DNA from: Nitrospira sp.
GTDB lineage: Bacteria > Nitrospirota > Nitrospiria > Nitrospirales > Nitrospiraceae
Length of the DNA: 64,000 nt
Direction of reading: 5' to 3'
Assembly (NCBI GenBank): GCA_018242725.1
Contig: JAFEBI010000004.1
Coordinates: 248,001-312,000, forward strand
Below are positions 45,149 through 54,589 of the stretch, in pieces. The position numbers and the translations under genes were made by a program. Position 1 is the stretch's first letter. Every line of letters begins with the position of its first letter. The notes beneath the pieces are model-generated. The model was not told the origin of the DNA, made no database searches, and was given only the letters and a program-made list of their open reading frames with translations.

Positions 45149-47565
45149 GCTTCCGCCGCACCGACGGGGCCTCGTCGCCCAAGCACTTCCCGTCGTCCAT
45201 CACGCCCTGCCGCCCCCACAATTCCCTCCGACTCCATTTGCTCAATCATGCGCGCTGCCCGAGGATAGCCGACACGTAGCCGCCGTTGGATCAACGATGC
45301 CGACGCCTGCCCGCTCGAGAGAACCAATTCTTTCGCCTGCTCGTACACTTCGTCTTTAGACTCCTCTTCTGCTGCTTCATCTAATTTAAGCGACTGTAAT
45401 TCGGGATTATAGACCGGCAGGGCCTGTTTTTTCACAAACTCAACGACCGAACGTACATCATCATCCGAGACAAACGAGCCATGCAGGCGGGCAAGCCGAC
45501 CGGTTCCAGAGGCCAGATACAGCATGTCACCTCGCCCAAGAAGCGCCTCGGCCCCATTCGCATCCAAAATGGTGCGAGAATCGGTCTTGGACGATACTTG
45601 AAAGGCAATCCGGGCTGGGAAGTTCGCCTTGATCAAACCGGTCAGGACATCAACCGACGGACGCTGTGTCGCGAGAACAAGATGAATCCCTGAGGCACGC
45701 GCCATCTGGGCCAGACGGGCGATCTTATCCTCCACGTCTTTGGGAGCCACCATCATCAGATCTGCCAACTCGTCGATCATGACCACAATAAAGGGGAGAG
45801 GTTCCGGCGGTGTCGGTTTCGGCTGCATACACCCCTGCTCTCCTTCGGGAATCGACGTCTCCCCGGCTGAAAGACGCGCTTCTTCGGAGAGAAAGGCCAT
45901 TGAACGTTCCGTCTGTTCCCCAATGGACGAATTCTGTTCCGCGAACGTCTCATGCAGATCGGCGACCTTCCGATTATAGGCATCAATATTTCGTACCCCG
46001 GCTTCCGCCAAGAGCTTATACCGCCGTTCCATCTCAGCCACCACCCACCCCAATCCCCTCGCAGCGGACTTGGGGTCCGTAATAACCGGTCTCAGAAGAT
46101 GGGGAATGCCATCGTAGGATTGAAACTCCAGCATCTTTGGGTCGATCAGTAATAGTTTGACTTCGCTGGGCTTGGCAGAAAAGAGGATACTGAGCAACAT
46201 TGTATTCAGGCTGACGCTCTTCCCGGCTCCCGTCGCACCGGCCACCAAGAGATGTGGCATCGTCTTGAGATCCGCCGTAACAGGCGCACCGAAGATGTCT
46301 TTTCCCAAGGCCATCGTCAATCTCGATCGAGCACGACGAAACGCGTCGCTCATGATGACTTCTCTCAGCGAGACAGATTCTCGCGAGCGATTCGGCACCT
46401 CGATCCCCACCACCGACTTGCCGGGCAACGGCGCAACAATTCGCAGGCTGATCGCTTTCAGCGCCAATGCGAGATCATCCGCCAAATTTACGATGCGGGC
46501 CACTTTCGTTCCAGGCGCCGGCTCAAACTCATACATCGTCACAACCGGGCCAGGCCTTACCTCCGTCACAGTGCCGTCCACTCCGAAGCTTCTGAGCGCA
46601 CGAGACAATACCTCGGATTGCGCCTTCAACTCCTCATCCGACATTCGATCCAGTGGTCCCGAAGAATCACTGAGCATCTCCGGATCCGGAAGACGGTAGT
46701 CTTCGGACTCTCTTGCCGGAACCATCACCTCCGAGTCGGTAGGCTCTACATCTCTGGATGAACTCGCGACACGAAAGGGCTGAATGATCGGAGCGGGTAA
46801 CGCAGCGATCACCTCCGGCTCCTGATCCCTTCCCGCAACCGATTCCGCTTCATCGCCGAAAGTCGTCAACCTTGCAGACTTGCTTCGTACTCGTCGATTG
46901 CCGACCACCTTTTCAACATCCATTGAACGTTCAGGCATCAGGGAGGCCGCCCCTTCACGGACTGTGGCCCACGATTGCGGAATGCGTCGCACTGCCTCTC
47001 CCAAGGAGAGCGGCGCCGACAAGAGGAGCGACACTACGAATCCTGCGATGATCACAATATGAGCGCCGGTCCCTGCGAAAACAGTCCGGAGCCCTTCGGC
47101 AATCGTCTCGCCAACGACACCACCGGCGCTCCCCTGGGCGATGATTCCACTGGTCATAGTTGGAATGCCATTCGCTTCAAGGTGCAAAAATGCGCTAAAA
47201 AACACGATGGAGGCCAACGAACTGCCGGCAGTCCACAATTCAAGACTCATCGGCACCTGAGAGAAGCAGCGAAGACCCCATCGCCCCAGCAACAGTGGGC
47301 AAAGATACGCTGCGCTACCGATCCCATAAAAGAAACCGCCGGCCAACAACGCCCCAAACGAACCAATGAGGTTTCGTGGCGGATGTGCTACAGGATCTCC
47401 AGTAGCCACCACCGTTGCCTCTCCCGGGACAAAAGACAAGAGGCTGAGGAGCATGAGCAAGCTCAGCGCGATTAGGATCACGCCGAAGACTTCCCGTTGA
47501 ATATGAGAAGAAGGAGAAGGGGCCCGGCGGGCTTCGCCCCGCTTGCCCGAAGTGGTCGCACCCAT
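45145..47565 (-). CDS. ftsK: DNA translocase FtsK
   Basis: An 806-residue septal DNA pump that clears chromosome dimers and coordinates segregation with division. N-terminal part (about 25-190) has four membrane segments; a variable linker follows (about 200-330). The motor has Walker A AGATGAGKSVSLN (near 437), LLIDPKMLEFQSYDGIPHL, Walker B FIVVMIDELADLMM and VLATQRPSVDVLTG. The C-terminal gamma winged-helix (ASLIQRRLRVGYPRAARMIEQ) reads KOPS-like polar sequences. The linker is short compared with E. coli, as in most phyla. It overlaps lolA by 4 bp and is the first gene of that pair. Confidence 0.95.
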   Translation of the reverse strand: MGATTSGKRGEARRAPSPSSHIQREVFGVILIALSLLMLLSLLSFVPGEATVVATGDPVAHPPRNLIGSFGALLAGGFFYGIGSAAYLCPLLLGRWGLRCFSQVPMSLELWTAGSSLASIVFFSAFLHLEANGIPTMTSGIIAQGSAGGVVGETIAEGLRTVFAGTGAHIVIIAGFVVSLLLSAPLSLGEAVRRIPQSWATVREGAASLMPERSMDVEKVVGNRRVRSKSARLTTFGDEAESVAGRDQEPEVIAALPAPIIQPFRVASSSRDVEPTDSEVMVPARESEDYRLPDPEMLSDSSGPLDRMSDEELKAQSEVLSRALRSFGVDGTVTEVRPGPVVTMYEFEPAPGTKVARIVNLADDLALALKAISLRIVAPLPGKSVVGIEVPNRSRESVSLREVIMSDAFRRARSRLTMALGKDIFGAPVTADLKTMPHLLVAGATGAGKSVSLNTMLLSILFSAKPSEVKLLLIDPKMLEFQSYDGIPHLLRPVITDPKSAARGLGWVVAEMERRYKLLAEAGVRNIDAYNRKVADLHETFAEQNSSIGEQTERSMAFLSEEARLSAGETSIPEGEQGCMQPKPTPPEPLPFIVVMIDELADLMMVAPKDVEDKIARLAQMARASGIHLVLATQRPSVDVLTGLIKANFPARIAFQVSSKTDSRTILDANGAEALLGRGDMLYLASGTGRLARLHGSFVSDDDVRSVVEFVKKQALPVYNPELQSLKLDEAAEEESKDEVYEQAKELVLSSGQASASLIQRRLRVGYPRAARMIEQMESEGIVGAAGRDGRREVLGRRGPVGAAEA

Positions 47566-47751
47566 AAGAAATGAATGCTAGCACAGGGGGGAGGTCATTT
47601 CAAACGAACACGTATCTGGGTCACCATTTGAAGCAGGCTCTGTACGAAAGCCTCGGCCAAGCCCTAGCCTTCGACATGAGCGTCCCACTGTACTGGTCCA
47701 GAACCCACCATTCTGAGACGCTCTCAATGAACGAGCCCGCCGCCTGTTGAA

Positions 47752-47946
47752 TTATGAAAGCGCTCGTAATTCGTAGTCGACACCAAGCCGATGCAAGCCA
47801 ATTAACGCATGACGACTGAGATTATCCACGAGCGAGAAGGCCTGATTCCAACTGAGCTCAGGACAGCTGGCCAGGAGCTCTTCAAGCGGAATACGTTGCC
47901 GCTCGTGAACGATAGCCAGTAGTTTTGCCGCCGGTGATTGAGTCAT
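47752..47946 (-). CDS. Small protein of unknown function (64 aa), helical
   Basis: A 64-residue soluble protein starting at the ATG at 47946, which has an excellent TAGGAGGAGG ribosome binding site 7 nt upstream. Its sequence (AKLLAIVHERQRIPLEELLA, then FSLVDNLSRHALIGLHRLG) looks like a small winged-helix or MarR-like fold, but I do not recognise a family. It begins 20 bp downstream of the psiE-like gene stop, so the two are probably co-transcribed; a regulatory role next to a phosphate-linked gene is possible. Confidence 0.7.
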   Translation of the reverse strand: MTQSPAAKLLAIVHERQRIPLEELLASCPELSWNQAFSLVDNLSRHALIGLHRLGVDYELRALS

Positions 47947-47965
47947 TGAGCACCTCCTCCTACTA

Positions 47966-48463
47966 TTAGAGATCAACAGGCCCCGTATCGTGAGAGCGTG
48001 TTCCTATTGTTGGACTCCATCGCACAGCCATGACACGAACAACGCTAAGGATCACCAGAATTCCCAAGAGTGCCGTCAGAGAATGCCAGTCTCCTCCTTT
48101 GAACCATTGGGAGATCACTTCGGTCAGCATAACGACGAGGATGGTATCCACGATGAAGGTCACTTTGACGCGTCCCTCTCGGAAGTAGGTGACGGTGGTT
48201 TTGAAGACCTCGACAAGTGCCAATAACATGAGCGTATTGACGATGACTTGGCGCAAAACAACTTCGGCGGAGTGATCAATGAGGAGCCGAACCTCCCACA
48301 AGGTCTTCACCGCGCCGCCGGTCACGGCGGTCAGAAGCGTCAGCATCACCAAACTGAGTACTCCTTTCATGCCCGTGCCCCACATCTCCAAGAGATCGAA
48401 ATGAGGGAGCCGGCGCCACAGAAGCTCACTATCAAACGGACGAAGTGCTTTGAGTGCTGACAT
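47966..48463 (-). CDS. PsiE-type (phosphate-starvation-inducible) membrane protein
   Basis: About 165 residues, four membrane helices. The family pattern is seen in TLWEVRLLIDHSAEVVLRQV, LVEVFKTTVTYFREGRVKV and ISQWFKGGDWHSL. The ATG at 48463 with AAGGA is preferred over 48499. PsiE proteins are induced by phosphate starvation in E. coli; their function is unknown. The position near polyphosphate and phosphate-uptake genes fits. No convincing Pho box was found immediately upstream. A 64-aa gene follows 20 bp downstream. Confidence 0.82.
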   Translation of the reverse strand: MSALKALRPFDSELLWRRLPHFDLLEMWGTGMKGVLSLVMLTLLTAVTGGAVKTLWEVRLLIDHSAEVVLRQVIVNTLMLLALVEVFKTTVTYFREGRVKVTFIVDTILVVMLTEVISQWFKGGDWHSLTALLGILVILSVVRVMAVRWSPTIGTRSHDTGPVDL

Positions 48464-48610
48464 CGCGTCCTTCCTTTCTTCCGCTCTATTGTTATTCAAA
48501 CTGAAGCTATCGGATACTCATTCCAGGGAGGTTACGAACAGGTAAAACTTCTGTTAATTGGATGGTCTTTTTGTGGTAGGGTTTGTGTCCCAGTCATTGG
48601 AACGGGAATT

Positions 48611-49141
48611 ATGAACTGTATTTTGGTTCGTCATGGAATCGCTGTGGAGCCTCATGAATGGGAAGGGACGGAGGAGAATCGCCCGCTCACGGAGAAAGGG
48701 AAACGACGTGTCCGACAGGCGGCTGAAGGATTGGCAACCCTAGACTGTACGCCGACCCACCTCTTCACGAGTCCATTCATACGAGCCTATAATACTGCGA
48801 GACTGCTGCAGACGGTCATCTGTCCGACGCTCAAGATCGAGACGAGAGACGAATTGGCCGCTGGAACGAAGCCAGAGCGATTTGTGGCGTTTCTCCGCAC
48901 GCTCCCACCTGATGCGGTAGTGATCTGTGTGGGACATGAACCTCAGCTTGGCGAGGTTGTCAGTCTGTTGCTCTGCGGGAAAGCCCTTCCCAACTTTCCA
49001 CTCAAGAAAGCTGGGGCTGCATGTATTGAGTCAGAGCGGCTCATGGGCCTTGGCCAGGGGCGATTGCGTTGGTGGCTGCAGCCCATGCAACTACGGGCCT
49101 TCGGGAAGCGAGCCCGGATCAAGAGACGTGAGGATTCGTGA
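48611..49141 (+). CDS. sixA: Phosphohistidine phosphatase SixA
   Basis: A 176-residue histidine phosphatase superfamily member. The catalytic motif is LVRHGIAVEP at the N-terminus, and the second histidine lies in VGHEPQLGEVVSLLL near residue 105-118; ENRPLTEKGKRRVRQAA and FTSPFIRAYNTARLL complete the SixA pattern. SixA removes phosphate from phosphohistidine proteins. The C-terminal 30 residues are basic and extend beyond E. coli SixA. SixA genes often neighbour CHAD and polyphosphate genes in many genomes; here a broken CHAD gene lies just downstream on the opposite strand. Confidence 0.88.
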   Translation: MNCILVRHGIAVEPHEWEGTEENRPLTEKGKRRVRQAAEGLATLDCTPTHLFTSPFIRAYNTARLLQTVICPTLKIETRDELAAGTKPERFVAFLRTLPPDAVVICVGHEPQLGEVVSLLLCGKALPNFPLKKAGAACIESERLMGLGQGRLRWWLQPMQLRAFGKRARIKRREDS

Positions 49142-49279
49142 GACGAGGTCTGACGGACCTTGCTCGCAGACCTGTGCCGGAGCGCGTATCGATACCTGTG
49201 ACTTCAGCGTGATACTGTTTACCCCCATGCCTTCTTTCCTTGCTTCAGCAACGTTTTGAATCGCGGTTTCATTCCTGCC

Positions 49280-49705
49280 CTACCAAATTCCGACGATAGC
49301 GCTGCTGTTCGACCATGAATCCGGCAAAAATCCGACACACGCACTGGTCGAGTACTTGAGGAACTGTCGGGTATGACATTCGGCTTGGATCGCGTCTTGA
49401 TGGATGCCTAACAGATCTTGAGCAACCCGAGACACCTTTATGAAACGGACTGCTGTCTTTCTCACAACTCAGCGGGCAAGGTCTGCCGCATAGCGGGCTC
49501 GTTTGACCAGGATACGGATCTTGTGGAGCGCGGCATCCGATGGCGAAGCTTTGAGACGTCGGATCGCTTTGCACAGCTTCTTAAAAGTATGTCTCGCCAG
49601 CTGATTGATGGTGAGGGGCAACTCCATGACTGGGGGGACCTGAGCAGCCTGCTGAAGCCGTTGGATAGGGTTGAGATACCACGCGCTCATCAGCTCATTG
49701 AGCAA
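49280..49705 (-). pseudogene. CHAD domain protein remnant with in-frame stop
   Basis: The minus strand encodes a piece of a CHAD domain: INQLARHTFKKLCKAIRRL, then ALHKIRILVKRARYAADLAR, a TGA stop (49469-49471), and in the same frame TAVRFIKVSRVAQDLLGIHQDA, the usual next helix. The paired basic helices and the LHKxRxxxKRxRYA pattern are characteristic of CHAD domains, which bind inorganic polyphosphate. The in-frame stop, the lack of a good upstream start and the missing N-terminal half indicate a decayed gene, unless the stop is a sequencing error. It lies between sixA and ppk. Confidence 0.75.
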
Positions 49706-49880
49706 CAGCTGATATGGGCAAAGGTGGTTCTGCTCAGTGTGGATGTGAGAGGGATAAAATGCACTGCAGGGAAGGCATTAAAGAATATCCGAGGAAGTCA
49801 CCCATTCACCCAGACATCATATGAAGAGAGGATAGGTGACGCCTCGTGATGAAGACAGAAGGCAGGAAAAGCTAGAGCGG

Positions 49881-50264
49881 TTAAAACTCGTCGAGGGAGA
49901 CTGGTCGGAGAAAGTCGCGGACCGATATCAAACCGATAAATGAACCTGCTCTGGTCACACTGAGATAGAGCGTGCGATGTTTTTCCATGAGGTCAGCCGC
50001 TTCCGTCAAGGGCCGTCGTTCTTCGATGCCGGGTAACGGGCTGCTCATGATCACCTCCACCGGCACGTAGTACGCTGTATTCTCTCCGCCGAGGAATTTC
50101 TTGACGACATCCGATTCCGTCACAATCCCGATGATCTTGGCTTTGCGGGTGACCAGCACACTTTCAATGTTGCGGGACTTCATCAATTTCGCAGCTTCGA
50201 CGACCGACGTACCGGTCTCCACTGTCACAGGTTCTGCCTGCATTACGTTACCTACTGTTACCAT
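49881..50264 (-). CDS. CBS domain pair protein
   Basis: A 127-residue protein made of two CBS repeats: VGNVMQAEPVTVETGTSVVEA and, second, VPVEVIMSSPLPGIEERRPL, each followed by the IGIVTESDVV / IGLISVRDFL strand-helix ending. Such stand-alone pairs bind adenosine nucleotides or other ligands and modulate partner proteins. The ATG at 50264 has GGAGGA immediately upstream; the upstream in-frame start at 50321 is rejected. No operon partner; it is read toward the CHAD remnant. Confidence 0.88.
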   Translation of the reverse strand: MVTVGNVMQAEPVTVETGTSVVEAAKLMKSRNIESVLVTRKAKIIGIVTESDVVKKFLGGENTAYYVPVEVIMSSPLPGIEERRPLTEAADLMEKHRTLYLSVTRAGSFIGLISVRDFLRPVSLDEF

Positions 50265-50493
50265 GGATCCTCCATTTTTAGTGTTGTATTGATTCCAACC
50301 TACCAACGCTCCGTTGCGCAAGCGTTAGGTAAATATTACAGCTCAGTAAACTATTCAAAGGAGAAGGCTGGAATGTCACACGATGTTTACCATTCAGCAA
50401 TCACGCTGTGACACGCAAGCGCTAGTCTCTCTGTGAAGCCAATGAATCGGGAAGGTGGCGGCATCTTTCAACACAACACAGAGAGGAAAACAT

Positions 50494-50610
50494 ATGGGCA
50501 CTCGACGGCTACGAGTAGGTCTCTCGCTCGTGAAATCTCTCATGACCTGTTTGGCCATCATCGTCTTAAGCCTCTGTGGTTTATTCATTAGACTAAGGCC
50601 AGCTCCGTGA
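50494..50610 (+). CDS. Small single-pass membrane peptide (38 aa), hypothetical
   Basis: A 38-codon ORF with a basic N-terminus (MGTRRLRVGLSLVKSLM) and one hydrophobic helix (CLAIIVLSLCGLFI). GAGAGG lies 8 nt before the ATG. It fits a single-pass small protein with the inside-positive rule, but no homologous family is recognised and coding is not certain. Confidence 0.4.
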   Translation: MGTRRLRVGLSLVKSLMTCLAIIVLSLCGLFIRLRPAP

Positions 50611-51094
50611 AGTGACCAACTGAGGGGCAACGACCTCTGCTCGGAGCTGGGTTGGCACCGAATGCAATATCAAGTCACCTAGCGCCTTGTTCCGATCCAG
50701 CTTTCTTCCAATGGTGCCCTCACATGATTGCTGTCCGCCCACGCCTCTTGTGCCTTCGATCAACAACGATGCAGCGGCATGCAAACGTTGATCACTATCC
50801 CTACCATGCCGTCAATCCGAATGAGCCGTGGCCAGCCATCGAGAAAAAGCATTTAAGTAGGTAAGACACAGTCCATCGCGTGTGAGGTGGTGAGGTAGAA
50901 ACTACGGAGACGTGGAGCCCATCTGATCCGGATGACTGTCGTAGTGTACATCAAGAGGTATGCGACCGAGGCCATAGCACCGGAGACCACTTCTACTTCC
51001 TGACGAGAGCCGGTGGAGCGAGGAGGCTCCTTCCGACTCCCGTCTAACCGTTTCTGCTCACTGTCGAGTCTCCTCTTACGACCATGCCTTTCTG
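50611..51094. other. Gene-free stretch
   Basis: About 480 bp with no convincing ORF, RNA gene or repeat. Several short frames exist without ribosome binding sites or recognisable protein patterns. Confidence 0.35.
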
Positions 51095-51178
51095 TTACTC
51101 ACGACCCACAGACAACACGGCATACGTGAGGCCCACTATGGCGCTCAACAGAAACGCTTCGATGATCCATGTAATCAC
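51095..51178 (-). CDS. Tiny membrane peptide (27 aa), second of an overlapping pair
   Basis: A GTG-started 27-codon ORF: MITWIIEAFLLSAIVGLTYA plus a short polar tail ending in Arg-Glu. It has an excellent AAAGGAGGT 8 nt before the GTG. Its start overlaps the stop of the 17-codon ORF at 51175-51228 (GTGA), the usual signature of translational coupling. Length and single helix resemble accessory peptides such as KdpF or CydX, but no partner operon is present, so the function is unknown. Confidence 0.5.
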   Translation of the reverse strand: MITWIIEAFLLSAIVGLTYAVLSVGRE

Positions 51179-51228
51179 TGCCGTTCACCTCCTTTCGGGT
51201 TCTGTACGATAGGATGAGGAGCGTGCAT
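51175..51228 (-). CDS. 17-aa leader-like peptide, first of an overlapping pair
   Basis: ATG-started 17-codon ORF (MHAPHPIVQNPKGGERQ) with GAGGAGGTGACG upstream. Its 3' end contains the Shine-Dalgarno of the following 27-codon ORF, and the stop overlaps that ORF's GTG by 4 bp. It may be a coupling leader peptide rather than a functional protein. Confidence 0.4.
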   Translation of the reverse strand: MHAPHPIVQNPKGGERQ

Positions 51229-51623
51229 CGTCACCTCCTCGCTACTGCATATGAGGTGAGCTTACTACGGAGGTGTTTCATTTTCGTTACAAACATGCCA
51301 ATTCTGTGTGAAGAAACAGGACGACTCTAGAATGGTTGATATGGTGAGACGTAATCTGAAGTCTTGCTGCATCCTAAGACTTGCCTCTTTCTGTAACATG
51401 CTCGCAACAGCCGTGTGATCGAAGGTAGGATAGATGCATCCGTTTCACATGTCAGATAAGGTCATGAGCAACTTCAGCGCTATGAGCACGAATACGGCTA
51501 AACCAGCGTAAGGGCATGTATTTTTATGAAGATCTATGGTTGCACACCCTCTTCCAGCACGATCATATCTCCCACTGTTATGCAAAGGATTCGGTTCGAT
51601 AAACTGCTCGTGAAGGAGTTGTC
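51229..51623. other. Gene-free region upstream of ppk
   Basis: About 395 bp, AT-richer than the flanks. It must contain the ppk promoter, but no confident -35/-10 pair or tandem Pho box is seen; single TTACA/TGTAACA heptamers near 51286 and 51394 lack a partner at 11-bp spacing. Confidence 0.35.
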
Positions 51624-53762
51624 ATGACTGATCAATCTGCTGAGCCGGGAGAGCCAACCATCGTGCGTTCGGAGGGGATCGATAAAACCAGTCTGTTCTT
51701 GAACCGGGAGCTCAGCTGGTTGCGATTCAATTTGCGGGTGCTCGAAGAAGCGGAAAACAAGCAGCATCCGCTCCTGGAACGGGTGAAGTTTCTGACTATT
51801 TTCTCCACGAATCTTGACGAATTCTTCATGATTCGCGTATCCGGTCTTCGTCGCCAAGTCACGGCTGCGACAGGCGGGGCCACGCCCGACGGCATGACAC
51901 CATCTGAGCAGATCCTGACAATTAACCGAGAACTGGACGTCCACTGTGAACGGTACAACAGGTGCTGGAAAGAGGACATTCTACCGGCATTGCGGGAAGC
52001 ACGTATCCGTGTGCTCCATTATGCGGAGTTGACGCAGACGGAGAGAGAAGCGATTCAACAATACTTTCACCGCGAGATCTTTCCCGTACTCACTCCTCTG
52101 GCCTTTGATCCGACCCACCCGTTCCCACATATTTCAAATCTGAGTTTCAATCTTGCCGTGCTGGTCAAGCACCCTGAACGTGGTGACTGCTTTGCCCGGG
52201 TCAAAGTGCCGGACGCCTTTCCCCGACTCGTTCCCCTTCCCAGTGATGAAAATGTCGCCCTCCAACAGATGGGATTGGGAAAGGTGGGGAAGACGCAACG
52301 ATTTGTGTGGCTGGATGAGGTCATCGCACATAATTTGGACGATCTGTTTCCCGGTTTGGGCGTGATTGCCTCCTACCTGTTCCGTGTGACGAGAGATGCG
52401 GAAGTCGCCATTGAGGAGGATGAAGCATCGGACCTCATCGAAGCCATGGAAGAACAGCTCGATCAGCGAGATTTCACATCGGCCGTTCGATTGGAATTGG
52501 ATGCCACGACACCGGATCATATCCGCGAGGTCTTGACCAGAAATCTTCAACTCCCACCGTACCTGGTCTATACCAATAATAGTCCGATCGGTATGGCAGG
52601 ACTTCGTGAACTGTACGCACTTGAACGTCCAGACCTGAAGGATCCACCGTTTTTGCCCTCCGCACCCTCCTCTTTGAGCAAGTCCAGCAGCCTCCTGACC
52701 GCAATCCGCCAACGGGATATGCTCCTGTACCATCCTTATGACAGCTTTATGCCGGTCGTTGAATTTCTGCGAGAAGCGGCAAACGATCCGGATGTGGTCG
52801 CCATCAAGCAGACCCTCTATCGCGTCAATCCAAAATCTCCCATCATTGATGCACTCCTGGAAGCTCGTGTCAACGGCAAGCAAGTTGCCGTGCTGGTCGA
52901 GCTGAAAGCCCGCTTCGACGAGGAAAATAATATTGAATGGGCTCGTAAACTTGAAGATGAAGGGGTTCACGTCGTGTATGGCGTACGAGGACTCAAGACG
53001 CATGCAAAGGTGTGTCTCATCGTGCGTCGTGAGACGGAGGGAATCCGACGCTACGTCCATCTCGGCACGGGAAACTATAACGTGATCACCAGTCGCATCT
53101 ATACCGATGCGAGCTACTTCACGTGCGATGAAGCGATTTGCAGTGATGTATCCGATCTCTTCAACTCCTTGACCGGCTACTCTCGTAAGAACTCCTATTC
53201 CAAACTGCTCGTGGCGCCGACGATGCTGAGGCAAGAAATACTTGCTCGAATCGAGCGTGAGACCAGCCGCCACCGTCGACACGGCGACGGATATATCGCG
53301 TTCAAGATGAATGCATTGGTCGATACGCAATGTATCCAGTCGCTCTATGACGCCTCGCAGGCTGGCGTCAAGATCGATCTTCAGGTGCGAGGCATTTGTT
53401 GCCTTCGGCCGGGCCTCCCGGGGATCAGTGAGACCATTACCGTGACGTCGGTGGTCGGACGGTTTCTCGAACACGCGCGGATCTATTATTTCCACAACGG
53501 TGGTCACAAGGAAGTATTGATGGGGAGTGCGGATCTGATGCCTCGCAACCTGGATCACAGAGTGGAAGTCATTTTCCCTGTTGAGGATCCTCAGTGGCGT
53601 GACGTCATCATCAGTGACATTCTCGGTGTCGGACAACGAGACAATGTGCAGGCCAGACGATTGCTCGCGGACGGAACATACGAGCGTCTACAGCCTGCCA
53701 CGGGGGAAGTCGCCCTGAATTCTCAGCAGTGGCTGTTAGATCATTGGAAGCCTCGATCGTGA
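51624..53762 (+). CDS. ppk1: Polyphosphate kinase 1
   Basis: A 712-residue PPK1 that reversibly polymerises the gamma-phosphate of ATP into polyphosphate. N-terminal domain FLNRELSWLRFNLRVLEEA, the FSTNLDEFFMIRVSGL helix, then the C1 domain with YRVNPKSPIIDAL and the active histidine stretch RYVHLGTGNYNVITSRIYTD, and the C2 domain with the second motif near SADLMPRNLDHRVEVIFPV. All are intact and the length is standard. A good GAAGGAG ribosome binding site precedes the ATG. The gene sits between a CHAD remnant/SixA and the pst-phoU operon, making a phosphate/polyphosphate island. Confidence 0.97.
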   Translation: MTDQSAEPGEPTIVRSEGIDKTSLFLNRELSWLRFNLRVLEEAENKQHPLLERVKFLTIFSTNLDEFFMIRVSGLRRQVTAATGGATPDGMTPSEQILTINRELDVHCERYNRCWKEDILPALREARIRVLHYAELTQTEREAIQQYFHREIFPVLTPLAFDPTHPFPHISNLSFNLAVLVKHPERGDCFARVKVPDAFPRLVPLPSDENVALQQMGLGKVGKTQRFVWLDEVIAHNLDDLFPGLGVIASYLFRVTRDAEVAIEEDEASDLIEAMEEQLDQRDFTSAVRLELDATTPDHIREVLTRNLQLPPYLVYTNNSPIGMAGLRELYALERPDLKDPPFLPSAPSSLSKSSSLLTAIRQRDMLLYHPYDSFMPVVEFLREAANDPDVVAIKQTLYRVNPKSPIIDALLEARVNGKQVAVLVELKARFDEENNIEWARKLEDEGVHVVYGVRGLKTHAKVCLIVRRETEGIRRYVHLGTGNYNVITSRIYTDASYFTCDEAICSDVSDLFNSLTGYSRKNSYSKLLVAPTMLRQEILARIERETSRHRRHGDGYIAFKMNALVDTQCIQSLYDASQAGVKIDLQVRGICCLRPGLPGISETITVTSVVGRFLEHARIYYFHNGGHKEVLMGSADLMPRNLDHRVEVIFPVEDPQWRDVIISDILGVGQRDNVQARRLLADGTYERLQPATGEVALNSQQWLLDHWKPRS

Positions 53763-53907
53763 CGAGCAGCAATAGATCGAGATATCCATGACCATCAAAG
53801 CGGCAGGGCAATTATACTGTGTCGGAGGATGATCCAAGAGTTTGTACCCGAGCGTCTTGGGACTGAGAGGCGGTTCCATACCGGCACCTACAACGACACC
53901 GAGACCA

Positions 53908-54585
53908 TCAACGTTCTGAAATTGCCGGTGATGATGTATGCCGAATGATCTTCCCTTCCACCAGATACACGACCAGCTCTGCGATATTCGTCGCATGGTC
54001 CCCCACCCGCTCAAGAGACTTGGCGATAAAGCTCAGCCGAATGGCTCGTGAAATTGTGTGTGGATTCTCGACCATGAAAGAGAGGAGCTCACGAAACAAC
54101 TGTTCCATGAGGTCATCGACGAAGTCGTCATCCATGATCACTTTTCTGGCCAGTTTGGCATCTTCTTTCACGAAGGCATCGATGCTTTCTTTCACCATCA
54201 CCCGGGCCAGATTTCCCATCCGTGGGATGTCGATGTAGGGCTTCAGTTGAGGCTCTTCGTTCAGCTCGATCGCGCGTTCACAAATGCTCTCCGCCAGGTC
54301 GCTGATGCGTTCGAGCTCCGTGGAGAGCTTCATGGCCGTCGTGACCAACCGTAGATCACGCGCCGCCGGTTGATGGAGCGCCAACAACTCGATACAAGCT
54401 TCGTCGATCTCCACGTCCAACGCGTTCACCTTGTGGTCGCGTTCAATCACGCGACAGGCCAGGGCCGAATCGCGCGCGACCAGCGCAGTCAACGCCTTGT
54501 CGATCTGGTCTTCGGCCAACCCGGCCATGCGAGCCAATTTTGTCTTTAACTCGGCAAGTTCTTCGTCGAAATGTCGTTGGATCAT
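53908..54585 (-). CDS. phoU: Phosphate signalling protein PhoU
   Basis: A 225-residue two-repeat helical protein that links the Pst transporter to PhoR/PhoB signalling. The start at 54585 (MIQRHFDEELAELKTKLARM) is typical; an upstream frame to 54666 would overlap pstB. Repeats show the E/DxxxD metal-binding motifs (EIDEACIELLALHQPAARDLR; DDFVDDLMEQLFRELLSFM). It starts 4 bp after the pstB stop and is the last gene of the pst operon. No phoB or phoR is found in the window. Confidence 0.93.
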   Translation of the reverse strand: MIQRHFDEELAELKTKLARMAGLAEDQIDKALTALVARDSALACRVIERDHKVNALDVEIDEACIELLALHQPAARDLRLVTTAMKLSTELERISDLAESICERAIELNEEPQLKPYIDIPRMGNLARVMVKESIDAFVKEDAKLARKVIMDDDFVDDLMEQLFRELLSFMVENPHTISRAIRLSFIAKSLERVGDHATNIAELVVYLVEGKIIRHTSSPAISER

Positions 54586-54589
54586 GGCT

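Noticed and set aside
51280-51410. Pho box before ppk1
   Set aside because: Single TTACA/TGTAACA heptamers exist, but none has a partner at 11 bp.
52134-53636. 500-codon open frame on the minus strand
   Set aside because: Lies wholly antisense to the intact ppk1 gene; composition and lack of a ribosome binding site mark it as a shadow of ppk codon bias.
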